DNA of 41,279 nucleotides from an uncultured Ruminococcus sp. Its GTDB lineage: Bacteria; Bacillota; Clostridia; Oscillospirales; Acutalibacteraceae. The notes below the pieces were generated by a model. That model saw nothing but the letters and a program-made list of their open reading frames with translations. It made no database searches and was not told the DNA's origin. Positions 7,605 through 15,576 of the stretch are shown here, one piece after another; position 1 is the first letter of the stretch, and each line of letters begins with the position of its first letter. The translations under genes and the position numbers were made by a program. The stretch is taken from contig CACYSI010000007.1 in NCBI GenBank assembly GCA_902776975.1, positions 1 to 41,279 on the forward strand. Reading direction: 5' to 3'.

Positions 7605-8852
7605 ATGACTACACATGAGCTGTTGGTAAAGGCTAAGGAGGCTAAGTCAAAGCTGAGCGGCATCGGCGTTGATGATATAAACCGCGCGCTGTCGGCTATG
7701 GCAAATTGCCTTGTCGCGAATACCGAAGATATCCTCTCGGCAAATGCTCTCGATATAGAGGCGGCAAAAGGAAACATCAGCGAGGTCATGATAGACCGCC
7801 TGATGCTCAGCCCTGAGCGTATACAGGCTATGGCTGACGGCATCCGTGATGTAGCGGCTCTGCCTTGTCCCGTAGGCAGGGTGCTGCAGAGACATGAGCG
7901 CGCCGACGGTCTTGTGATAGAGAAAACGTCGGTAGCCTTAGGCGTAGTCGCTATCATATATGAGAGCCGTCCCAACGTTACCTCAGACGCCGCGGCGCTC
8001 GCCTTGAAGAGCGGCAACGTATGCGTGCTCAGATGCGGTAAGGAGGCTCACCGCAGCGCCGACGCTATAGTCAAGGCTCTCAGAGAGGGACTCAAGACAG
8101 CGGGACTGCCCGAGGACATGGTGCTGCTTATCGAAGATACCACCAGAGCTTCGGCAAACGAGCTTATGACAGCCGACGGATATGTCGATCTGCTGATCCC
8201 CAGAGGCGGCAAGGGTCTGATCTCCGCTTGTGTTCGTAACGCTACCGTACCCTGTATCCAGACAGGTACGGGCATATGTCATATATATGTAGACAGCTCT
8301 GCCGATCTCGATATGGCGCTCGATATTGTCGAGAACGCCAAGTGCTCCAGACCTTCTGTTTGCAACGCCGAGGAAGTACTGGTCGTAGCTGAGGATATCG
8401 CGGATAGATTTCTGCCTATGCTCAAAGAGAGACTGGTGGATAACAGAGCCGAGAATCCCGTTGAACTGAGACTTGATGAAAAAGCGATGTCGATCATAGA
8501 GGGTACTCCCGCGGGAGCCGATGACTTCGATACAGAGTTCCTCGATTACATCTTAGCTGTCAAGATCGTCGGCGGAGTCGATGAGGCTATAGAGCACATC
8601 AACGCCCATTCTACAGGTCACAGTGAGGCTATAGTGACCTCGGACGAAAAGTCGGCGGAGAAGTTCACCCTCGGCATAGACAGCTCTTCGGTATATGTAA
8701 ACGCATCTACCAGATTCACGGACGGCGGAGAGTTCGGCTTAGGCTGTGAGATGGGTATTTCAACACAAAAACTACACGCCAGAGGTCCTATGGGACTCGG
8801 CGAGCTTAACACATACAAGTATATCATCAAAGGAAAGGGGCATATCAGATGA
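7605..8852 (+). CDS. proA: Glutamate-5-semialdehyde dehydrogenase (gamma-glutamyl phosphate reductase)
   Basis: A 415-residue NADPH-dependent enzyme of the aldehyde dehydrogenase superfamily. It reduces gamma-glutamyl phosphate to glutamate semialdehyde, the second step of proline synthesis. Family landmarks are [31 protein letters not shown], the catalytic cysteine in [13 protein letters not shown], and [21 protein letters not shown] near the C-terminus. Length is typical. AAAGGAG precedes the ATG. Its stop codon overlaps the proC start (ATGA), indicating translational coupling. Confidence 0.97.
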   Translation: MTTHELLVKAKEAKSKLSGIGVDDINRALSAMANCLVANTEDILSANALDIEAAKGNISEVMIDRLMLSPERIQAMADGIRDVAALPCPVGRVLQRHERADGLVIEKTSVALGVVAIIYESRPNVTSDAAALALKSGNVCVLRCGKEAHRSADAIVKALREGLKTAGLPEDMVLLIEDTTRASANELMTADGYVDLLIPRGGKGLISACVRNATVPCIQTGTGICHIYVDSSADLDMALDIVENAKCSRPSVCNAEEVLVVAEDIADRFLPMLKERLVDNRAENPVELRLDEKAMSIIEGTPAGADDFDTEFLDYILAVKIVGGVDEAIEHINAHSTGHSEAIVTSDEKSAEKFTLGIDSSSVYVNASTRFTDGGEFGLGCEMGISTQKLHARGPMGLGELNTYKYIIKGKGHIR

Positions 8853-9649
8853 ATTACAGATTCGGTTTTATAGGCGTAGGCAATATGGGCGGAGCGCTCG
8901 CGAAGGCGGCTTCAAGAGCAACTAAGCAGATATTGCTGTGTGATCACGACGCGGGCAAGGCGTCGGAGCTGGCTCGGCATCTTAACTGCGAGTTTGCAGA
9001 CAGCCGCTCTGTAGCGGCTGAGTGCGAGTATGTTTTCTTGGGCGTCAAGCCCCAGATGATGGCTGATATGCTCTCTGAGATAAAGCAGACCTTAAAGAAG
9101 CATCCCGATGTCATTTTGGTTTCGATGGCGGCGGGCTTGAGCATAGCGACTATCAGACATATGGCTGACGGCGACTACAAGGTCATCCGTATCATGCCTA
9201 ACATGGCGGCATCGGTAGGTGAGGGCGAGATACTTTATACTACATCCGAGAACGTCACTAAGGTCGATATAGGCAAGTTCCTCAATCTGATGAAGCACGC
9301 AGGTCAGCTTACCGGTACAGACGAGGAGCTCATGGACGCAGGCTGCTCCGTATCGGGCTGCGGTCCCGCGTTCGTATTCAAGTTCATTCGCGGCTTGGCA
9401 CAGGGCGGTATAGACGCGGGTCTTGACCGCGAGACAGCTCTCGCGCTTGCCGTGCAGACGGTCAAAGGTTCCGCTAAGCTGTTTGAAGACAGTCATCAGG
9501 ATATAGATACGCTCATCGACAGTATTTGTTCGCCCGGCGGCAGTACGATAGAGGGAGTCAAGGTCCTCGATGAAAAGTGCATGGAGCAGGCTGTCACCGA
9601 CGCGGTAGCCGCCTCATATAAGCGCAATATCGAGCTCGGCAAGGCTTAG
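8849..9649 (+). CDS. proC: Pyrroline-5-carboxylate reductase
   Basis: A 266-residue Rossmann-fold reductase that completes proline synthesis. The dinucleotide-binding motif is [10 protein letters not shown] at the N-terminus. It is followed by VFLGVKPQ and [15 protein letters not shown], and in the C-terminal dimerisation domain by [21 protein letters not shown] and [13 protein letters not shown]. The ATG overlaps the proA stop by 4 nt and is preceded by AAAGGGG inside the proA end. The presence of all three pro genes in one unit implies a complete glutamate-to-proline route. Confidence 0.97.
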   Translation: MNYRFGFIGVGNMGGALAKAASRATKQILLCDHDAGKASELARHLNCEFADSRSVAAECEYVFLGVKPQMMADMLSEIKQTLKKHPDVILVSMAAGLSIATIRHMADGDYKVIRIMPNMAASVGEGEILYTTSENVTKVDIGKFLNLMKHAGQLTGTDEELMDAGCSVSGCGPAFVFKFIRGLAQGGIDAGLDRETALALAVQTVKGSAKLFEDSHQDIDTLIDSICSPGGSTIEGVKVLDEKCMEQAVTDAVAASYKRNIELGKA

Positions 9650-9650
9650 T

Positions 9651-10502
9651 ATGGCAGCTAAGATCGGACTCGTAATGGAGGGCGGCGCTATGCGCGGTAT
9701 GTTCACCGCGGGCGTTATAGATGTTTTTATGGAAAACGGCGTCGATTTTGCCGCCGCGGTCGGAGTGTCGGCGGGAGCCGCCTTCGGCTGTAACATCAAG
9801 AGCCGCCAGATAGGTCGAGTCATAAGATATAATAAAAAATACTGCGCGGATAAGCGTTTTTGTTCGGTTGAGTCTTTGATGAAGACAGGCGATCTTTACG
9901 GAGCTGACTTTTGCTATCGAGAGATACCCGAGGAGCTTGATATCTTTGACAAAGAAGAGTTTGAGCGCAATCCGATGGAGTTCTACGTCGTTTGTACGGA
10001 TGTGCTCACCGGTGAGCCGGTGTATCATCGTCTCGATAAGGTGGATGACGAGTGCTACGAGTGGATGCGCGCATCTGCCTCGATGCCTATGGTATCAAGA
10101 CCCGTCAGCGTCGGCGGACGTATCCTGCTCGACGGCGGCATGAGCGACTCCATACCTCTGCTGTTTATGCAGAGACAGGGCTTTGAGCGTAATGTGGTCA
10201 TCCTCACTCAACCACGCTCGTATGTCAAGGAGCCGTCCAACAAGCTCGTGCTCAGGGTCGGTCTCGCCGACTATCCTGCCATGATAAAGGTCATGGAGGA
10301 CAGACATATCATGTATCGCTGTGAGCGCGACTATGTTTTTGAGTGCGAGAAGCGCGGCGATACCTTTGTCATCTGCCCGGATGACTATCTTCCCGTCAAA
10401 CACACGGAGCACGACCCCGAAAAACTGCAGGCAGCATATGATGAGGGCAGGAGAACAGCCCTGAGAGAGCTTGACGCGGTTAAGGAGTTTGTCTCCCTAT
10501 GA
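9651..10502 (+). CDS. Patatin-like phospholipase family protein
   Basis: A 283-residue cytoplasmic-type patatin hydrolase. The oxyanion-hole motif GGAMRG is near residues 10-15, the nucleophile elbow GVSAG follows at about residues 42-46, and the catalytic Asp of the Ser-Asp dyad is in LLDGGMSD. Members of this DUF6363/RssA-like group act on acyl esters; the natural substrate is not known. No signal peptide is seen. It starts one base after the proC stop and is therefore the fourth gene of the proline operon, although it has no known role in proline metabolism. No clear terminator follows before the next gene. Confidence 0.88.
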   Translation: MAAKIGLVMEGGAMRGMFTAGVIDVFMENGVDFAAAVGVSAGAAFGCNIKSRQIGRVIRYNKKYCADKRFCSVESLMKTGDLYGADFCYREIPEELDIFDKEEFERNPMEFYVVCTDVLTGEPVYHRLDKVDDECYEWMRASASMPMVSRPVSVGGRILLDGGMSDSIPLLFMQRQGFERNVVILTQPRSYVKEPSNKLVLRVGLADYPAMIKVMEDRHIMYRCERDYVFECEKRGDTFVICPDDYLPVKHTEHDPEKLQAAYDEGRRTALRELDAVKEFVSL

Positions 10503-10558
10503 TAACTGATCCATAAGCGACAGCCTGTATCGTATAATAATCAATAAGGAGAGTAGTT

Positions 10559-12961
10559 ATGAAAGTGAAGAATCGTCTATTCAAATCCGCTGCTGTGGTG
10601 CTCAGCGTTCTGCTGCTGATATCTTCACTCAGCGCCGCCGTGTCCGCCGCCGGCAGGACCCCGATAGGTTATATCGTTACAGCGCCGCATAACGCTGAGA
10701 GCGAGTATGTAGAGGATGACCCCGAGTACCTTGTTTACAAGGATATAACGGAGAATTACTCAGATGCTGTCACTGCGATCTATGACGGCGTACTGAATGG
10801 GGAGGAGAGGATCGATATTCGCTCCTACGGAGTCCCTGTCAGTTATTGGAACGCTCTTTGGAATGTTATGAAGTACTCTTTTCCGGAGCTGTGCTATGTC
10901 AGCAACTACACTATCTGGCGGAGCAGTACGATCCTGACTGCTGTTGAGCCGCAGTATATCTCCGGAGATATCGAAGAGATGAAACGGCAGTTCAGAGAAA
11001 GCGCGGATGACCGATATCTCTCGCTGATAGATGACAGCATGGATGATTTTACCAAGGCTGTTATCCTTCATGACGCGCTGGTGCTCAACACATATTATCC
11101 CGACGGCCCTAATAACAACAGGGGCAGTAATTATTCCTATATGGTCGAGGATTACGGTGTGTGTCAGTACTACAGCGAGTGCTACGCGTATCTGCTGGCT
11201 CAGTGCGGTATAAAGAGCGAAGTTGTGACGTCTGACAGCATGAATCATGAGTGGCTCAAGATAAACTTGGACGGCAAGTACTACAATATCGACAACACAT
11301 GGGACGATATCACTCCAGACAGAGTCGGCAGAGCAAGACACTCTTACTTCCTCTATTCCGATGAGGTGTTCAAGACTGCTGATGATGTACGCAACAGAGC
11401 GCATACAGGATATCTTTCTATCAACAGAGCAGATTCCACCGACTATGACAGCTATGATAATCTTCGTAATATCATGACTCAGCTTTGTTATATCGACGGC
11501 GTCTTTTATGCGATAAACTCTTCCGGACAGCTCGTTACCTACGACCACACTACAGACTCGATAAACGTGATCAAGGATCTCGGTTACAGATGGTCCGCCG
11601 GAGGCTACTCCTATTGGATAGGTAATTTCTCGAGCCTTGCCGTCTATGACGGAAAGCTCTATTATAACAGCCCGAACGCTGTCTATCAGTATGATCCCGC
11701 TACAGGTGAAACCGAGCTGTTTGCCGAAGGTACTGAGGATTATCTTTACGGACTGCGTATCATCAACGGTCAGCTCTGGGGCGTATATGCCGCCACTCCC
11801 AACGACGGCTATATTACTCCCACCTATATGAGAGATATGCCCGTGCCTGAGCATCAGATCACCGTATCCGACAGCATCGCTCACGGTACCGTATCGGCAG
11901 ATAAGCTTGCCGCCGCGGCGGGCGAGACCGTTACACTGACGGTAAAACCCGATGAAGAGTTTGTTGTCAAACAGGTGACGGTCAATGATGCCGAGATCAT
12001 TCCTACAGACGGTGTGTATCAGTTCGTGATGCCGCCCGAAGACGCATATGTCAGCGCTGAGTTTGACTTTGCGGACGGTATGGGCGCTATCTCCGGCTAT
12101 ACGTTGAGCCTTAAGGGCGACATCGGAGTCAACTTCTATATGGAGCTTGCGGATGACGTCGCGGACAGCGACTCGGCGTATATGCTGTTTACCGTTCCCA
12201 ACGGAGACTCTGCATACGAAAAGAGCGTCAAGGTCAGCGACGCCGAAAAGGTGACTGATGAAAACTCTGTTTACTATGTTTTTGAGTGCGGAGTATTCGC
12301 TAAGGATATGGTCTCCGATATCAAGGCTCGTATTGTTGACGGCGATACCTACGGTACAGAGTACAGCTATTCTGTTGAGAAGTACGCAAAGTATATACTC
12401 GATCATCCGGAGGTCGACGAGTATGCCTCCGCTGCAAATATGGTCAAGGCTATGCTCAACTACGGTTCGTATTCGCAGGTGTTTTTCAATAACAATGTGA
12501 CGAACCTCGCGAACGCGAGCCTTGAAGAGAATGACAAAGTCATAGATGACGTCACCGCGGCTTTGATCAACAAGAGCTCGTTCAGTGAAGATCTGCCTGC
12601 CGATGTTACCTTTGAAGGCGCGTCGCTTTCGCTCCAGTCTGAGACCACTCTTTCGCTGTACTTCAAGAGTGATGCGATACTCGACTTTGATTGCCCGAAC
12701 AGAGTTTTTGAGACAGCGGTGAGCGGACAGTATCAGGTCATCAGGATCAGAAATATCTCAGCTAAGGAGATTGGTGATGACTTTACGGTAAGCGTGAGCG
12801 CTGATGATACTCAGGGCACGGTCTCCTACAGCCCGATGAACTACTGTTACAATGTACTCAGCAAAGAGGCTTACGCGGATAACACTAACCTGCAAAATGT
12901 AGTAAGGTCAATCTACAAATATTGGCAATCGGCAAAGTATTATTTTAACTATAACATTTGA
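10559..12961 (+). CDS. Secreted transglutaminase-like cysteine protein with Ruminococcus-type C-terminal module
   Basis: An 800-residue exported protein with a signal peptide at 1-31 (KSAAVVLSVLLLISS, then SAAVSAAG). A transglutaminase-like domain spans about 160-270. The catalytic triad candidates are Cys202 (YGVCQYYSECYAYLL), His230 (MNHEWLKI) and Asp245 (NIDNTWDD), all in the expected order. Residues 285-430 hold short beta-propeller-like repeats (YDGKLYYN, YDPATGETELF). About 434-503 resembles the bacterial repeat domain seen in cell-wall proteins (GTVSADK, AAAGETVTLTV, YQFVMPPEDAYVSAEF). The last 290 residues carry a module starting GYTLSLKGDIGVNFYMEL whose function I do not know. Such enzymes usually cleave or crosslink peptides outside the cell; the target here is unknown. 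A TATAAT at 10533 and a GGAGAG site precede the ATG. Confidence 0.85.
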   Translation: MKVKNRLFKSAAVVLSVLLLISSLSAAVSAAGRTPIGYIVTAPHNAESEYVEDDPEYLVYKDITENYSDAVTAIYDGVLNGEERIDIRSYGVPVSYWNALWNVMKYSFPELCYVSNYTIWRSSTILTAVEPQYISGDIEEMKRQFRESADDRYLSLIDDSMDDFTKAVILHDALVLNTYYPDGPNNNRGSNYSYMVEDYGVCQYYSECYAYLLAQCGIKSEVVTSDSMNHEWLKINLDGKYYNIDNTWDDITPDRVGRARHSYFLYSDEVFKTADDVRNRAHTGYLSINRADSTDYDSYDNLRNIMTQLCYIDGVFYAINSSGQLVTYDHTTDSINVIKDLGYRWSAGGYSYWIGNFSSLAVYDGKLYYNSPNAVYQYDPATGETELFAEGTEDYLYGLRIINGQLWGVYAATPNDGYITPTYMRDMPVPEHQITVSDSIAHGTVSADKLAAAAGETVTLTVKPDEEFVVKQVTVNDAEIIPTDGVYQFVMPPEDAYVSAEFDFADGMGAISGYTLSLKGDIGVNFYMELADDVADSDSAYMLFTVPNGDSAYEKSVKVSDAEKVTDENSVYYVFECGVFAKDMVSDIKARIVDGDTYGTEYSYSVEKYAKYILDHPEVDEYASAANMVKAMLNYGSYSQVFFNNNVTNLANASLEENDKVIDDVTAALINKSSFSEDLPADVTFEGASLSLQSETTLSLYFKSDAILDFDCPNRVFETAVSGQYQVIRIRNISAKEIGDDFTVSVSADDTQGTVSYSPMNYCYNVLSKEAYADNTNLQNVVRSIYKYWQSAKYYFNYNI

Positions 12962-12983
12962 TTTATTAACTAAAAATCAACGA

Positions 12984-13024
12984 CAATAAAAACGGGGGAC
13001 TGCCGAACAGCAGTCCCCCTTGAT
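12984..13024. terminator. Bidirectional terminator between convergent genes
   Basis: A perfect 10-bp stem (12994-13003 with 13010-13019, loop CGAACA). The minus strand has a good T-run (GTTTTTATT) and the plus strand a weak one (TTGATTTTG-like). It serves the plus gene ending at 12961 and the minus gene ending at 13032. Confidence 0.85.
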
Positions 13025-13031
13025 TTGTATT

Positions 13032-15218
13032 TTACTTATACATTTCGCTTATAATGCTGAGCCCGTCGTTGGTGTAGTAAGTCATGTAGATGTAATCTCC
13101 GACGTAAACGCAGCGGTCTACCGCGTCGAAGTCCGCGACATATTGTTCGGTCTCAACTATTTTGCCGTTATCTACGCGGAAGTTCAGCATTCCGCCGAAG
13201 CAGGCGTTGTTTGATACATATGAATAGTCGCCTGTCTTAGCGTCTTGTATCCATTCGCCGTAATCCGCGTTGTTGAGAGGAAGTATGAAATCCTTTCGGT
13301 CGGGGTTGTAAACCAGAGCCTTGGGATTTGTCATCACGGCGGATTCGTACTTCACATAAGATTTGCCGTCGAGGATCTTAGGTGAGGTTTTGTCACTGAT
13401 ATCATACAGCACCAGCTTAAGTCCCAGCTCGCCTTCGAGCAGCTTTGTCTCGTCGTGGAAGCCGAGTCCCAGCATAGTCTTGTCATCTATCGGTACCAGC
13501 ATGCTTGAGAAACCGCTTATCTTAACGTCCTTGAGCTTTTTGGGCGCTACTGGATTTCTCAGGTCGACGACAAAGAGAGGATCGGTCTGTTCGTAGGTAG
13601 TCACATACGCGACATCATCTAAGTATCTGACTCCCTTGATCAATGAGTTGTTTGCCAATCCGCTCACAGAGCCTTTCATACCGAGTTTTTCATCAAGTAC
13701 AAAGAGGTTGTTTGTATCGTTCCAGTTTTCGCTGCTCGTCGTTACAACACGCAGATCGCCGTCTTTTTCATCAAGAGAATACTGGTCGTTGATATATCCG
13801 TTTATCTCTGTATAAGCCGTGAGAGTGATACCGTCGCTCAGGTCAGCCTTAAGTATGCGGGATTTGATATCGGATCCACCTGTTTTAGCCGCGTTTTCGT
13901 CAAACAAATTGAAGAACGAGGTGATGGCTTGATCAAAATCCCAGACGGTAGAGTAGATATACATATTCTCTTCGTTACAGTAGATATCGTCGACGTCGCC
14001 GAGTATTGCCGTGCTGCCGATCTCGGCGTCAGCGTTGACAGTATCAAACGCGCTTATCACGGTAAAACGGTCAGTGTCGGCTTTATGCAGACTGTATATG
14101 TTGTTGAAGGGGATAGCTTCGGGCTCGGTTCCCTCGCCGCATACAGGGACATAGTCTTGTTCAGCGGTCTGATAGTCTGATACGGTATACAGCGTATCGC
14201 CGATCATTCGCGAACTCTTATATGAGCCGCTCTGGGTCATACAGTCGAGCAGAGTGATATTATTGATGTTGCTTATATCATAAACAAAAGCCTTAGTGCT
14301 GCTGTTGATATTTTCTTCTCTGTCGCCGTAGTAGTATATATCATCACAGATCGCTATCAGCTTATTGCCGTTGATGTATATATCATCTATATTAGCGGTT
14401 TCCTGCAGATACGCGCTCACCATATCTTCAAGCTCCATGCCGGATTCAACAGCTTCTTCAAGAGTAGGTGTGTTCGCCTCTGCCGGTGTGATCTCGGCAG
14501 CTTTTGCGGTATTGCTGCCGTCAGGCTTGAATATGGCTATACTGTTAGGATAATCATTGTTATCTACACAGTAGATATACTTGCTGTCTGTCTTGATGAT
14601 ATCAGCTTCATCCGCGGTGCTTACCTGTGTGTTTTTGTCGGTCTTGGCGGCACCTTCACCCGAAGCGGCAGAGTTGCCCTTAGTGCCGGTAGCATCGTTA
14701 GACATATTCTTACTTTCGCCCAACAGTTTTTCAACTACCTCGCCGGCGTTCTTGAGGAAGTTCGTCAAGCCCAAGGTTTTGTTTTTCTTTCTGATATCCT
14801 TCAGGGTGCGGTTGATCTCACCTTTGCTGCTGAACTGCATCACGGAGAGTCCGCCCGGCAGCTCTACAAAGGTGTGCTTGTTCATGAAGTATGTGACCAA
14901 AGCTACACAAATGATGCCAGCCAGTACGATACCAGCCGCTGTAAACGCGTATATGCGGCGCTTCTTTTGCGCATCCTTTTTATTTTGATCAGCTTCAGCC
15001 TCGTTTACGGCAGGCCGAGCATCGGCGTCATTACCTTCAGCTTCAGCTTTCTCGATTGAAAGCTCTGCGTCGGAGTTTTCCTTAGCAGCGCTTACTTCTT
15101 CGGCATTTGAAGGCTCCGCGTCAATCTTTTCTTCAACTACGCTCTCGTCGGTATCGGCGGGAGCTTTTACTTCGTTGTCAGAAGCATTCATTTTGTTTTT
15201 TTCTGGATCTTTGTTCAT
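13032..15218 (-). CDS. Membrane-anchored protein with extracellular beta-propeller domain (PF09826-like)
   Basis: A protein of about 728 residues. The N-terminal 80 residues are acidic and low-complexity (Glu/Ala/Asp-rich) and end in basic QKKRR. They are followed by a single transmembrane helix at about 85-110 (AAGIVLAGIICVALVTYF), giving a cytoplasmic tail and an outside C-terminal part. After a short basic linker, the segment TADEADIIKTDSKYIYCVDN opens the secreted beta-propeller domain family, which runs to the C-terminus with repeated YDIS / YLDDVAYVTTY blades. The function of the family is unknown. The frame is open to a GTG at 15227, but GGAG has correct spacing only for the ATG at 15218. 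Confidence 0.85.
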   Translation of the reverse strand: MNKDPEKNKMNASDNEVKAPADTDESVVEEKIDAEPSNAEEVSAAKENSDAELSIEKAEAEGNDADARPAVNEAEADQNKKDAQKKRRIYAFTAAGIVLAGIICVALVTYFMNKHTFVELPGGLSVMQFSSKGEINRTLKDIRKKNKTLGLTNFLKNAGEVVEKLLGESKNMSNDATGTKGNSAASGEGAAKTDKNTQVSTADEADIIKTDSKYIYCVDNNDYPNSIAIFKPDGSNTAKAAEITPAEANTPTLEEAVESGMELEDMVSAYLQETANIDDIYINGNKLIAICDDIYYYGDREENINSSTKAFVYDISNINNITLLDCMTQSGSYKSSRMIGDTLYTVSDYQTAEQDYVPVCGEGTEPEAIPFNNIYSLHKADTDRFTVISAFDTVNADAEIGSTAILGDVDDIYCNEENMYIYSTVWDFDQAITSFFNLFDENAAKTGGSDIKSRILKADLSDGITLTAYTEINGYINDQYSLDEKDGDLRVVTTSSENWNDTNNLFVLDEKLGMKGSVSGLANNSLIKGVRYLDDVAYVTTYEQTDPLFVVDLRNPVAPKKLKDVKISGFSSMLVPIDDKTMLGLGFHDETKLLEGELGLKLVLYDISDKTSPKILDGKSYVKYESAVMTNPKALVYNPDRKDFILPLNNADYGEWIQDAKTGDYSYVSNNACFGGMLNFRVDNGKIVETEQYVADFDAVDRCVYVGDYIYMTYYTNDGLSIISEMYK

Positions 15219-15259
15219 AGTCATCACTCCGGAATAATATTTTGCTGAGTTTTCCGTTC

Positions 15260-15265
15260 ATTATA
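15260..15265 (-). promoter_or_regulatory. -10 element of the beta-propeller gene
   Basis: A perfect minus-strand TATAAT preceded by TG-like sequence, about 42 nt upstream of the ATG. No good -35 is seen. The upstream region is occupied by the inverted-repeat element starting near 15290, which may have replaced it. Confidence 0.4.
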
Positions 15266-15289
15266 TACAACACGAGGATTTGTGAAATA

Positions 15290-15449
15290 ATACTAGTATT
15301 CATTAAAACACTTTAACATTTATTGCGGTATATTTCGCATAGCTGTGTTGGACTCCTTGACATACGTCAGTATGCCTGCGTCGTCCGCCTTGCTCTGCGA
15401 AATATCCCGTGAATAAATTAGTTAAAGCTTTTAATGGAATAATAGTATA
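15290..15449. mobile_element. MITE-like element with long imperfect terminal inverted repeats
   Basis: Two arms of about 45 nt are imperfect reverse complements. The left arm (15290-15340) contains CATTAAAA, CTTTAAC, TTTATT and ATATTTCGCA. The right arm (15394-15449) contains TGCGAAATAT, AATAAA, GTTAAAG and TTTTAATG. The 55-nt centre has TTGACATACGTCAGTATGCC and no open frame. Structure, size (about 160 bp) and intergenic position fit a non-autonomous miniature element mobilised in trans, but no transposase is present in the window. It fills most of the 358-bp gap between the beta-propeller gene and the large starch-binding gene. Confidence 0.6.
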
Positions 15450-15515
15450 AGTCCGATGATGCTGTACAGTACACTTGCATTATACCATATTTCGGTAGTT
15501 TTTCAACCATTTACG

Positions 15516-15546
15516 GCAAAAAGGGAGCAGACCGAAGTCTGCTCCC
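15516..15546 (-). terminator. Terminator of the large starch-binding gene
   Basis: A perfect 10-bp stem (15523-15532 with 15537-15546, loop CGAA), followed on the minus strand by TTTTTGCC. Confidence 0.88.
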
Positions 15547-15576
15547 GTGATATATGGTTTGTCAGCTTGTTTTGTA

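Noticed and set aside
10760-12406. 548-codon open frame opposite the transglutaminase-like gene
   Set aside because: The plus-strand gene has a signal peptide, catalytic triad and ribosome binding site; the antisense frame has none of these.
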